Positions 16,525 through 26,856 of a DNA stretch of 64,000 nt are shown here, piece by piece. The position numbers were made by a program, and so were the translations under genes. The notes beneath the pieces were generated by a model. That model saw nothing but the letters and a program-made list of their open reading frames with translations. It made no database searches and was not told the DNA's origin. The DNA is taken from assembly GCA_964407925.1 (NCBI GenBank), contig CAYOXM010000004.1:14546-78545 (forward strand), in the 5' to 3' direction. How positions within the stretch are numbered: the first letter of the stretch is position 1; each line of letters opens with the position of its first letter. The stretch comes from CAYOXM01 sp964407925. Lineage in GTDB: Bacteria > Patescibacteriota > Patescibacteriia > SG8-24.

Positions 16525-19500
16525 CTATTGCGGCGCCGAATCGGCGAAAATAGGCAGAGTTTTGGTCACGTCGCCGAATCCCGGGGGCGGGTTCACGACC
16601 GCCCGACCGTCATACACGAACTGCTCCGAACCCTGCGTGACGCTCTTGTAGGAACGGCTCAGGTGGAACTGCCGCGCGACGATGAGGCCGTGGAGCGTGA
16701 ACGGATCGGGACTGTCCGAGAGCGGCGGAGCGACGCTCCAAAAACCGTCATCGCCGCCGACGTAGAACGCGCCGACGAGGTTCTTGACGGACCCGTCGAC
16801 GTAGACGTTGCCTTTGGCGTTCGACCCGTCGTCGACGACGATCCACCCGAGCGACGCCAACTGACGGAGATCGGTGACGGTCGAGGTGTCGTAGAGGAAA
16901 TCGCCGTTGACGTAGAGATTGCCGCCGTCGACGAATACCGTGCCGTTCCCCTTCGTGCCGTCGTTGTAAATCGTATGCGCGCCCACCGTGGCGTCGCCGA
17001 CGACGCGGAAGACCTTCCCGCCCAGCCGGTTCGAGTAGGAATTGAGCGTCGCGTCGAGCTGGCCGGGAGGGACGTCGATGACCGTGCCGAACTTTCCGGC
17101 GCGAAGGCCGGCGAGGTCGAGCTTGCCGAGAACGGACGAGTACGCGTTGCCCGATTTCGGCCGATCGAACTTCACCGTCGCGTTCGGTCCGGCGGCGCCG
17201 GCTGCGGCGAGCGCGTCACAGGTCTGCGCGCTGTTGAAGTTGATGATCACGTCCTTCGCGGTGACGCAGAACGTGGCGTTGTACTGGTTCGCCGGCGGGA
17301 CGTCCGGCGCGGTGATGCGCTTCTTTGAGAAGACGTTGCCCTGCAGCGTCTGGAGCCACGGGTAGAGCAGGTTTTCGCAGCGGTTTGCCCCGGTGCAGGC
17401 GGGAGACCCCATCACGTCCGTGCAATCGACGTCACGCTTGCACTTCTTGATACCGTCCTGACACAACCCGTAGCCCGGGAAGCCCGGCGCGGTGCCGCCG
17501 TCCGTGCACTGCGTGTCATCGAAGCAGACCTGGCCGCCGATGGTGCAGAGCCCCCACGCCGGCTCGCAAACCTGCGGATCAACGTGGTCGGGCGGCAAGA
17601 GCGAATAATCCATGCCGATCGACGGGCCGGGACAGGGGTAATCGCACACTTCGTCGGAATCGCACTCGCAGACGATTTCGGTATCGATCCTGCACCGGCC
17701 GTACTGCTTGTTCGGTTCGCAGACGTCGCCCACGCCGTTCGCGTTCGCGTCCGTCTGGGAGGCGTTCGGCAGGCCAACGCAGTTATCGCACGCCTTCGGC
17801 GACGTGGAGTACACGGTCGTATAGAGCCCTTCGGAGGCGCCATCAAGGTCAAAATCGGCGTAGGCGCAACCGTTTCCGGGATCCGGGTCGCCGGGACCGG
17901 GGACGTCGTTACAGACGAAAATCGCCTTGCGGTTCGACTCCACGGTGTCGCCGTCGCTGTCGCGGACGCCGACTGTCACGTAATACATCCCGTCTGGAAT
18001 GGCAGTCGGAAGCGACACCTCCGCCTGGCACTGCATGGTATTGCCCGTACCGCCGCCAATCAGCCCGACGAACGTCGCGGTCGGCGGTGGGACGGGTCCG
18101 GGCGGACCGCCGACGACGACGCCTGCCGGCGTACGAACGTACACCTCGCACGGCTGGTTGAATGAGTCACCGGGTGCGGTAATGAAGTTTGCCGAAACGG
18201 TCGTCTTTAGATTACCCGTGCGGAAAAACGGCTTGCCGGGGGTGACCGTCAGGGCCGAGGTCAGCGCCGGCGTGAGGTTCACGGAAAACGCGGGCGCGGA
18301 AAAATACGCGCCGAGGTTGCCAGCGCCGTCCTCCGCGCGCGCCTGAATCGTCAGCGCCATATCGCTCGGAAACAGGAGGGGTGCCGTGAGGCAATCGGGT
18401 CCTGTCGGAAAAACGGTGCCGTTGATCTTCACGTCACAGCGGCAAATGCCCGACGAAAGGGGCGGCGCTCCCCCGGGATCGGTCGGGACCCCCCGAAACA
18501 TCCGCATTTGCTGCGAGAGTGACGGGGCGACGCCATAGGGGACGCGTATCGTGCCGCCCATGGCGGCTTCCGGTTCGACTTCGATGACCGTCGGGACCGT
18601 ACTCTCGTACAAGGTAGTCGAAAAATTCACGTCGCCATATTCCGCGACGTCACCGGGCTGCTTGAGCATCGAAATGCTGATCGGGTAGTTCTTCGTCGCC
18701 GCGGGAGTCGCGGGCGTGGCGCAGGTCAGCGTGACGTCGAACGGTCCGAAATTCCCGCCCGGCGTGTTGTAGATCTGCACGGCGTGGCCGGCGACGGCGA
18801 GGAAGGTCAGCCGCGCGTGCGGCAGCCCCGTGACCGAATCCAGGAGCGTGCAGGTCGGGTTCGCCGCGGCGTACGGGTAATACTTCGCCGCGTCGGTGTT
18901 GTCGCCGACGATGATCGTAACCGAAGAATACGTCCCTGACCCGGTGAACCGGAGCACGTCGGTCGAAGACACGTGCGCAGCGACGCGGACGGTCGCGAGG
19001 ACGGTGGGATTGTTGCTCGTGAACGCGGTCGGCGCGGTCGAGCGCGGCACGACCTGGCACGTCGCGTTCGTCCAATTCTTCGGCGCGCAGGTACCGACGC
19101 CCCAGCAGCTCGAGTCCGCGCAGTCGATCGCCGCATCCCCGTCGTTGTCCTTGCCGTCACCGCAGGACGATTCTCCCGCCGGCTGACAGGCCTGCAGCTC
19201 GGGACCGAGACTGCCCGCGCACTGGGAGTCCGCGCAATCGACCTTGGCGTCCGAGTCGTTGTCGAAGCCGTCGCCGCACTCGTCGTTCGTGTCCTCCGCC
19301 GTCGCGCACATCGCCGCATGCCCGAGACTGCCGAGGTTAGGCCTGTTCGCCGCCCCCGCGTCGGCGGCGCAGTCCGTCACGTCCGCGCAGTCCTTGATGA
19401 CGTCAGTGTCGTTGTCGCTGCCGTCGGCGCAAGAATCGTACGTGACGTCCTCGCGCGACGGGCACGGCCCGCAATTGCCGAACTTCCGCTTGCAATCGGT

Positions 19501-20850
19501 ATCCGCGCAATCCTGCGGCCCGTCACCGTCGTCGTCGAAGGCGTTGCCGCAGTACTGATAGCGCTGGCCGAGGTCGAATTCCTTGTCGTAACAGACCTTG
19601 GAGGTGTCGAGCGGGTTGACGACGCCCTTGCAGTCGGTGTCGGCGCAATCCGAAAGGTGGTCGAGGTCGTCATCGACGCCGTTGAAGCACTGCGCGTCGG
19701 CATCAACGCCTCCCGCCGTCTTGTTCTCGCTCGCGGGGCAGGCGGCGTTGCCGGCGCAATCGTAATCCAGGCAGCGGAGCTCGCCGCCCACGGTGATTTC
19801 GCCGCCGGTCAGCGGCGCGTTGTCCCACGAGGGGTCGTAGCTCTTGTCCTTGTCGTTGTCGATGAAATCGGAGCAGCTCGTCTCCGTGGCGGGGCAGCCA
19901 AAAGCCGTTTTCTTCCAACAGATGGTGTTGACGTTGCCGCCCGCCGTCACGTCGAAGACGTTATCGACGCAGTCGGAAAGGCCGTCGGCGTCGTTGTCGA
20001 ACGCGTCGCCGCACGTCGTAAGGCCGGTCTCGTTGCCGAACTGGCAAAGCGCCGTGCCCGACGGCTGCCCGACCTTGTTGTTGCAGCTGCTGTCGAGGCA
20101 GTCCGGCTTGCCGTCGGCGTCGTTGTCGAATCCGTCGTTGCAGGTGTTCTCCGGCTGCTCGCAGAGCGCGCCGCTCCCGACATTGCCCGTCTTGCCGGAA
20201 CACTGCACGTCGGCACAGTCGCCGCCGAAGTCGAGATCGTTATCGATGGCATCGGCGCAGGGGAAATCCATGCCCGAAATCGCGCCCCACGACGTCGATT
20301 CGTCACCGTTCGACGGCGCGCCCGCGTCGACGTAGAACGTGAGCGTCTGGCCGCCCGTATCGCCGTTCTGGATGACGCTCAGGCTGAAGTCGTAGGAACC
20401 CGCGGCGAGGCCGGAGAACTTCACGCTCATCACCTGGTCGACGATGCACCCGGCGCATCCGTCGTTGTCCTTGCGCTCATAGGCGGTGCGTCCCGGATTC
20501 ACGTCCTCGAGCGGCAGGATGACCGCGCTGTTCGTCGGATTCGCGTACTTGTCCCAAGTCGTGAAGGCGGGAAGGTCGAACAGGATGTACGAGACGAGAC
20601 CCGCGGTGCTGTACACGCCGCCGTTCAGACGGACCTTGAGTTCGCCGCTCGGCGAAAGATGCTGGGTGTACGAGTAGTTCACGGTCTGCCCGCCGACGAC
20701 CATCGATCCGGTACAGACGTTGCCCGCGCAGGGCGTGCCCGAGACGAGCGCGCGCGCCGGCATGGCCGAACGCGCGCCAAACCAGACGACCGTCGCGAGG
20801 ACGAAGGCCGACATGATGCCGATGGCGGTGGCGCGCGGGGCGGTCCTCAT
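16525..20850 (-). CDS. Giant secreted Cys/Asp-cassette surface protein
   Basis: 1441 residues with an N-terminal signal or anchor helix (residues 10-36). Nine cassettes between residues 198 and 582 follow the pattern CxDGxDNDxD...DCxDxxC, spaced 35-65 residues apart. Asp/Asn spacing resembles EF-hand-like calcium loops closed by disulfides. A beta-sandwich region follows, then a thrombospondin-type-3-like loop (CDNCVGLPNASQTDANANG) near 1060 and a beta-helix-like C-terminus with GTVFVDGGNLYVNGDFLY. The last 30 residues (FVYDGRAVVNPPPGFGD) recur in Patescibacteria surface proteins. It overlaps the upstream gene by 4 bases and lies next to pilM, so an adhesin or pilus-associated role is likely but inferred. 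Confidence 0.8.
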   Translation of the reverse strand: MRTAPRATAIGIMSAFVLATVVWFGARSAMPARALVSGTPCAGNVCTGSMVVGGQTVNYSYTQHLSPSGELKVRLNGGVYSTAGLVSYILFDLPAFTTWDKYANPTNSAVILPLEDVNPGRTAYERKDNDGCAGCIVDQVMSVKFSGLAAGSYDFSLSVIQNGDTGGQTLTFYVDAGAPSNGDESTSWGAISGMDFPCADAIDNDLDFGGDCADVQCSGKTGNVGSGALCEQPENTCNDGFDNDADGKPDCLDSSCNNKVGQPSGTALCQFGNETGLTTCGDAFDNDADGLSDCVDNVFDVTAGGNVNTICWKKTAFGCPATETSCSDFIDNDKDKSYDPSWDNAPLTGGEITVGGELRCLDYDCAGNAACPASENKTAGGVDADAQCFNGVDDDLDHLSDCADTDCKGVVNPLDTSKVCYDKEFDLGQRYQYCGNAFDDDGDGPQDCADTDCKRKFGNCGPCPSREDVTYDSCADGSDNDTDVIKDCADVTDCAADAGAANRPNLGSLGHAAMCATAEDTNDECGDGFDNDSDAKVDCADSQCAGSLGPELQACQPAGESSCGDGKDNDGDAAIDCADSSCWGVGTCAPKNWTNATCQVVPRSTAPTAFTSNNPTVLATVRVAAHVSSTDVLRFTGSGTYSSVTIIVGDNTDAAKYYPYAAANPTCTLLDSVTGLPHARLTFLAVAGHAVQIYNTPGGNFGPFDVTLTCATPATPAATKNYPISISMLKQPGDVAEYGDVNFSTTLYESTVPTVIEVEPEAAMGGTIRVPYGVAPSLSQQMRMFRGVPTDPGGAPPLSSGICRCDVKINGTVFPTGPDCLTAPLLFPSDMALTIQARAEDGAGNLGAYFSAPAFSVNLTPALTSALTVTPGKPFFRTGNLKTTVSANFITAPGDSFNQPCEVYVRTPAGVVVGGPPGPVPPPTATFVGLIGGGTGNTMQCQAEVSLPTAIPDGMYYVTVGVRDSDGDTVESNRKAIFVCNDVPGPGDPDPGNGCAYADFDLDGASEGLYTTVYSTSPKACDNCVGLPNASQTDANANGVGDVCEPNKQYGRCRIDTEIVCECDSDEVCDYPCPGPSIGMDYSLLPPDHVDPQVCEPAWGLCTIGGQVCFDDTQCTDGGTAPGFPGYGLCQDGIKKCKRDVDCTDVMGSPACTGANRCENLLYPWLQTLQGNVFSKKRITAPDVPPANQYNATFCVTAKDVIINFNSAQTCDALAAAGAAGPNATVKFDRPKSGNAYSSVLGKLDLAGLRAGKFGTVIDVPPGQLDATLNSYSNRLGGKVFRVVGDATVGAHTIYNDGTKGNGTVFVDGGNLYVNGDFLYDTSTVTDLRQLASLGWIVVDDGSNAKGNVYVDGSVKNLVGAFYVGGDDGFWSVAPPLSDSPDPFTLHGLIVARQFHLSRSYKSVTQGSEQFVYDGRAVVNPPPGFGDVTKTLPIFADSAPQ

Positions 20851-22517
20851 GGTTTTTTGGTCACGTCGCCCGTCGCCCCGCAGCACAGGTCGCCGGACTG
20901 CGCGCCGGGGGAGAAGCAGTCGTCGGTTCCGCTCGCGTTATACTTCGCCGCGCTCGTGCAGTCGCAATCGAAGTACCCGTCGTTGGCGTCGCCGTAGCCG
21001 CACTCGAGCCCGTCGACGATCTGATGGAGCGCGGGCTGGGAAATCGTCCCCTGCCGCGTGCAGCACAGCGTCCCGCTCCCGAGCACGTAGGCGGGATCGG
21101 AGCAATCGATGATGCCGTCGCCCGCCTGACCCCAGGTGCACCGCGTGCGCGGCAGCGTCTGGCCCGAACACTGGTAGGACACGCCCTTGCAATAACGGTC
21201 AGCACAGTCGACGTACCCGTTCCCGTCGTTGTCGATCGTGTCGGCGCAGTTGCCCTCGACGGGAATGCCGCGCCGCATCGCGAGCGCGAACGACGCGTCG
21301 CCGGTGAAGTCGCACTGCGCGGCGTTCTTGAAGTAGTTGTCGGGAAAACCCGCGTTGCACTTGATGGCGAGATACTGGTCCTGCTGGGCGTCGAGGCCGG
21401 TCCAGGTGTTGCCGTGCGCGAATACCGGCTTGCGCGACGTCGTGGCGTCGATGATTTCGCGGCACTTGCCCGCGACTTCGTCGCAAATCTCCGTTCCCGC
21501 GGCGCATTGCGCGTCCGAAACGCAGGCCGACCCGTTCGCGTACCCGGCGATGAGGCATTTGTTCAGGTACCAGAGGCTGTTCTGCTGGATGTTGTCCGCC
21601 GCGACCACCGTGTAGTCGAGCGTCGTGGTGCTGCCGCGCACGGTCGAGGTCATGACCTTGTTCACGATGCGCTTCGACGCGTCAGGGAGCAGGATCTCGC
21701 ATTCCAGAAACTGATTTACGGCGGCGGAAAAACCCTGGAAGGTCACGGACATCTTGTTCCGGTGGGTGCCGGGGTACGTGCACGTCCCCGCGACGGTATC
21801 GCACTTGAGGAGCGGCGGCGTCGTGCAGTTCGCGTCGCTCACGCACGGCGGCATCGCCGTCGCGGTCGGTTCGTATATGCCCTCGGGACGCCGGACGGTG
21901 CCGAGGTCCGCAAGCACCCACGACGTGTTGGCGATACTGAAATCGATCCAACCAATGCCGGTGCCGTCGGAATTGCCGCTCCACGCCCAGTGGTCGCCCG
22001 CCGCGCCTTTGGTGAAGTTGCCGTTCACGTTGTTGAGCACGACGTGGTAATTGGAGGTCACGCAGTCGTCCGCGCCGACGTCTTTGTCGCAATTCAGCGA
22101 AATCCAGCCGTTCGCGCCGAGACTGACCACTTGCGCCCATCCCCAGAACTGATCCTGTTTGGCGTTGAACGTGCCGCGGTACTGCGCGTACGGCGCGCCG
22201 CCCTCCGGCGTCGTGCCCGTGCAGGTCGTGCCGAAGCAGATCCACCCCATCGTTTCCGACCACGCCCAGCCGGTGAGGTCGCCGCGATCGGGGAAGCCGG
22301 GGGCGTTATCGATTGCCAAACCGTAATCCGCCGTCGCACAAGTAGCGTCGTTCGTGCAGTTGAGCGAGACCCAACCGATGGTTCCCGACCACGCCCAGCC
22401 GGTGACGTTGTCGGAGGTACCGGCGAACGCGCCTTGCGCGGCAAAAAAAACTCCGGCGGTAACGCCCAGCATTACCGAAAAAAATCGTATGGCGGCTCCC
22501 TTAAAAATGGGTCCCAT
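20847..22517 (-). CDS. Secreted GWAWS-repeat and Cys/Asp-cassette surface protein
   Basis: 556 residues. A good signal peptide (FFSVMLGVTAGVFFAAQGAFA) ends near residue 32. Four repeats of the form GWAWS...GWISLNC fill residues 40-215; this module is common in Patescibacteria cell-surface proteins. The C-terminal third carries cassettes related to the neighbour (CADTIDNDGNGYVDCADRYC). It probably forms a surface complex with the 1441-residue protein, whose start overlaps its stop. The TATACT box lies only 11 bases before the ATG, so the mRNA may be almost leaderless. Confidence 0.8.
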   Translation of the reverse strand: MGPIFKGAAIRFFSVMLGVTAGVFFAAQGAFAGTSDNVTGWAWSGTIGWVSLNCTNDATCATADYGLAIDNAPGFPDRGDLTGWAWSETMGWICFGTTCTGTTPEGGAPYAQYRGTFNAKQDQFWGWAQVVSLGANGWISLNCDKDVGADDCVTSNYHVVLNNVNGNFTKGAAGDHWAWSGNSDGTGIGWIDFSIANTSWVLADLGTVRRPEGIYEPTATAMPPCVSDANCTTPPLLKCDTVAGTCTYPGTHRNKMSVTFQGFSAAVNQFLECEILLPDASKRIVNKVMTSTVRGSTTTLDYTVVAADNIQQNSLWYLNKCLIAGYANGSACVSDAQCAAGTEICDEVAGKCREIIDATTSRKPVFAHGNTWTGLDAQQDQYLAIKCNAGFPDNYFKNAAQCDFTGDASFALAMRRGIPVEGNCADTIDNDGNGYVDCADRYCKGVSYQCSGQTLPRTRCTWGQAGDGIIDCSDPAYVLGSGTLCCTRQGTISQPALHQIVDGLECGYGDANDGYFDCDCTSAAKYNASGTDDCFSPGAQSGDLCCGATGDVTKKP

Positions 22518-22518
22518 A

Positions 22519-22539
22519 CTCGTGCTTGAGTATAGCACG
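22519..22539. promoter_or_regulatory. Inverted repeat over the -10 region of the surface protein operon
   Basis: TCGTGCT and AGCACGA flank a 7-base centre that contains the minus-strand TATACT box. A protein dimer bound here would cover the predicted start of transcription. No regulator can be named. Confidence 0.45.
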
Positions 22540-22567
22540 AAAAATAGCCGATTTCACGGCTATTTTT
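22540..22567 (-). terminator. Terminator of the recJ-rnhA unit
   Basis: An 11-bp perfect stem (AAAAATAGCCG and its complement) with a 6-base loop lies 24 bases beyond the rnhA stop. On the minus strand it ends in a run of five T. Confidence 0.85.
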
Positions 22568-22591
22568 ACCCCTGTGGACAGTTTTTTCGCC

Positions 22592-22996
22592 TTACGACGA
22601 ATGACGGTCGAGCGCCTCATTGACGAGCCGGTCGGCGTCCTTGTTTTTTTCCCGCCGAACGTGGGTGAAACGCACTTTTTTGAAGCCCAATTTCAGGTTA
22701 TGGACGCGCATGAAGAGCGCCGCGATGCCGGGGTTGCGGACGCGGTACTCGCCGTTGAGCTGTTTTACGGCCAGCTCCGAGTCCATGTACATCTCGACCT
22801 CATCGGCACCGAGCTCCTTGGCATGCTCGAGTCCGTCGATGATCGCCATGTATTCGGCGTAATTGTTGGTCTGGGTCCCGAGGAAGCGGCCGTGCTCCTT
22901 GAGGACGGTGCCGTCCTCGGCGGTAAGGTAGGCGCCGCAGGCCGCAGGCCCCGGATTGCCGCGGCTGCCGCCGTCGGTGTGAATGATGATTTTCAT
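22592..22996 (-). CDS. rnhA: Ribonuclease HI
   Basis: 134 residues. It degrades the RNA strand of RNA:DNA hybrids. The catalytic carboxylates are present: Asp in IHTDGGSRGNPG (near 7), Glu in NNYAEYMAI (near 44), Asp in MYMDSELAVK (near 68) and Asp in KNKDADRLVN near the C-terminus. It is the short form without a hybrid-binding domain. ATG 22996 opens the core fold; the longer frame starts inside the AGGTT repeat, so its extra residues are repeat-derived. It follows recJ. Confidence 0.93.
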   Translation of the reverse strand: MKIIIHTDGGSRGNPGPAACGAYLTAEDGTVLKEHGRFLGTQTNNYAEYMAIIDGLEHAKELGADEVEMYMDSELAVKQLNGEYRVRNPGIAALFMRVHNLKLGFKKVRFTHVRREKNKDADRLVNEALDRHSS

Positions 22997-23002
22997 TGGC
23001 TG

Positions 23003-23079
23003 AGGTTCAGAGCTTGAGGGTTCAGAGGTCAAAGGTTTACACGCTCTAACCTTTGAAGCTCTGAAACTCTACCCTTTTC
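23003..23079. repeat. AGGTT/AACCT intergenic inverted repeat, copy 2
   Basis: The left half reads GAGGTTCAGAGC then GTTCAGAGGTCAAAGGTT; the right half reads AACCTTTGAAGCTCTGAAAC. They pair over CAAAGGTT/AACCTTTG and again over the TTCAGAG/CTCTGAA parts. It lies between recJ and rnhA and supplies the last codons of recJ (EEKGRVSELQRLERVNL). Confidence 0.7.
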
Positions 23080-24810
23080 TTCCGTCTGCCGCACGTCGAC
23101 AAGCTTGAGTTGGATTTCCTTGCGGCCGTTCCAGGCGTTGATGCCGATCTCGACGACCGCGTCGACGGTCATGCCGGGCATCAGCCCCTCCGCCTTTTCG
23201 ACAAAATTAAAACCGATGAGCTTCGCCTCCTTGGGAAGGTCGCCGCGCGCGGTCATGCGGACGGTCTTGCCGTTCTTGCCGATCATGTCGACCGCGGAGA
23301 GCAGCAGGCCGCGGAGCAGGAATTTCGGCCGCGGGTTGCCCTCGCCGAAGGGTTCGAGCTTGGCAAGCCAGTCGACGAGTTCCCACGTCACCTGACTCAT
23401 GCGGAGTTCCGCGTCGATGTCGACGACGGGACGCAAATCCTTGCCGGCGAGCTGCTCCTCGGCGTAGGCCTCGATCGCCGCGACGAACCCGCGGTAATTT
23501 TCCTCCCCCTCGATGGTGAGGCCGCAGGCTTGCGGGTGACCGCCGTAGCGCGCGAGAAATTTCTGCGCGCCGTCCATGCCGGCGACGAGATTGAACCCGG
23601 GGACGCTGCGCCCGGAACCGACGATATGCCCGTCGTCGTTGCCGAAGACGAACGCCGGAACGCCGAATTCGGCGGTGATCTTCCCGGCGACGAGTCCGAC
23701 GATGCCCGCCGACCAGCCGTCACCGCAGACGCAGTGGACCTTGCGGCCCGGCGGCGCGGCGGCGACTTCGGCGCGCGCGGCATTCATGATCTGCTCGGTG
23801 TATTTCTGGCGGTCGCGGTTCACCTGGTCGAGCTTGGCCGCCGCGGCGGTCGCCTCCTCGTCGGTCTCGGCCATCAGGCACTTGAACGCGAGCTCGGCGT
23901 GCTCCATGCGCGAGGCGGCGTTGATGCGCGGTCCGATGGAGAAACCGACCGACGTCGTGTCGAGCGAACCGAACTCGAGCCCCGCGACTTCGATCAGCTT
24001 GCGCAGCCCCGGACGCCGCGTCTTGTTGAGCACCACGAGGCCGTACCGCTCGAGCGTGCGGTTCTCCCCGACGAGCGGCATCACGTCGGTGACGGTCGCG
24101 ATGGAGACGAGGTCCAGGAGCCACTTGTCGTACCCCGGCTCAAACGGCGAGCCCTGCTTGGCGCAATACGCGATAAACCCGCAGGCGAACTTGAACGCCA
24201 CGCCGACCGCGGCGAGCTTCTTGTACGGATACGTCTCGCCATCGACGAGCGGGTGCAGGATGACGCACTCAGGGATGCGTTCGGGAATCTGGTGATGGTC
24301 AACGACGATGGTGTCCATCCCCTTTTCCGACGCAAGCGCGATCTCGGCAGCGCAGCCGATGCCGCAATCGACGGTGATCATCACCCTGTTACCCGCGGCC
24401 GCGAGCGCCTCGACCGTCGCCGGCCGCACGCCGTAGCCTTCTTTTTCGCGATGCGGGATGTAGCTCGTGAAGAGCGACGGATCCTTGCCGAGACGTTTTG
24501 CCGCGTCACGGAAGGTGGTCATGAGCACGACCGAACCCGTCACGCCGTCAGCGTCGTAGTCGCCGTGAATGACGACCTTTTCGCCATCACGAATCGCGCG
24601 CCAGACGCGCTCGCAGGCCCGTTCCATGTCGCGGAAAAGGTACGGGTCGTGGATGTCCTGGCCGTAGTCAGGCAAAAGGAACTCGTCCACCGCTTCTTGC
24701 GTGGTGATGCCGCGGTTCGCAAGGAGCGCAAGCGCGACGGGATGGATTTCGGGAAATCGGGCGCGCAGTTCCTCGGACGGAGGCGGCGCGACCTGCCAGC
24801 GGGATCGCAT
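23029..24810 (-). CDS. recJ: Single-stranded-DNA exonuclease RecJ
   Basis: 593 residues. A DHH/DHHA1 family 5'-3' exonuclease used in recombination and mismatch repair. Motifs: HGDYDADGVTGS (motif I), ITVDCGIG (motif II), VVDHHQIPE (motif III, DHH), DVMPLVGENR, and the DHHA1 GRSVPGFNL and YGGHPQACGLTI motifs. An OB-fold domain follows. The start is ATG 24810. The final 17 residues come from the AGGTT repeat, so the gene appears to have been extended by repeat insertion. Confidence 0.94.
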   Translation of the reverse strand: MRSRWQVAPPPSEELRARFPEIHPVALALLANRGITTQEAVDEFLLPDYGQDIHDPYLFRDMERACERVWRAIRDGEKVVIHGDYDADGVTGSVVLMTTFRDAAKRLGKDPSLFTSYIPHREKEGYGVRPATVEALAAAGNRVMITVDCGIGCAAEIALASEKGMDTIVVDHHQIPERIPECVILHPLVDGETYPYKKLAAVGVAFKFACGFIAYCAKQGSPFEPGYDKWLLDLVSIATVTDVMPLVGENRTLERYGLVVLNKTRRPGLRKLIEVAGLEFGSLDTTSVGFSIGPRINAASRMEHAELAFKCLMAETDEEATAAAAKLDQVNRDRQKYTEQIMNAARAEVAAAPPGRKVHCVCGDGWSAGIVGLVAGKITAEFGVPAFVFGNDDGHIVGSGRSVPGFNLVAGMDGAQKFLARYGGHPQACGLTIEGEENYRGFVAAIEAYAEEQLAGKDLRPVVDIDAELRMSQVTWELVDWLAKLEPFGEGNPRPKFLLRGLLLSAVDMIGKNGKTVRMTARGDLPKEAKLIGFNFVEKAEGLMPGMTVDAVVEIGINAWNGRKEIQLKLVDVRQTEEKGRVSELQRLERVNL

Positions 24811-24854
24811 AACCCGTTCAGCATACACGAGCGTCGCGGTTCGGGGCAGGCACG

Positions 24855-24881
24855 AAAAAGCGCCCCGCGCAAGGGGCGCTT
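24855..24881 (-). terminator. Terminator after the murJ-lepA unit
   Basis: A 9-bp stem (AAGCGCCCC / GGGGCGCTT) with a 6-base loop, followed on the minus strand by TTTTT. It lies just beyond the 48-residue ORF and before recJ. Confidence 0.85.
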
Positions 24882-24887
24882 CCGCCG

Positions 24888-25034
24888 CTAGCTCGTGAAC
24901 GCCGGGGAGATCATCCCCATGACGGTCACGATGGCGACGAACGCGTAGAGGGCGATGACGAGCGCGCGCTTGACGGCGCGCTTGCGAATTTTCGTCTTGG
25001 AAAGCGTCGGAAACGTGAGTGCGGGGAACTTCAT
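24888..25034 (-). CDS. 48-residue single-span membrane protein
   Basis: A short ORF reading MKFPALTFPTLSKTKIRK, then a basic stretch (RAVKRA) and one hydrophobic helix (LVIALYAFVAIVTVMGMI), ending SPAFTS. It begins 10 bases after the lepA stop and is followed within 7 bases by a strong terminator, so it is the last cistron of the murJ-lepA unit. Its positive-inside topology predicts a cytoplasmic N-terminus. Function is unknown; no Shine-Dalgarno is visible, which lowers confidence. Confidence 0.55.
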   Translation of the reverse strand: MKFPALTFPTLSKTKIRKRAVKRALVIALYAFVAIVTVMGMISPAFTS

Positions 25035-25044
25035 TGCGGTACGG

Positions 25045-26850
<1,806 letters not shown>

Positions 26851-26856
26851 AGGACG

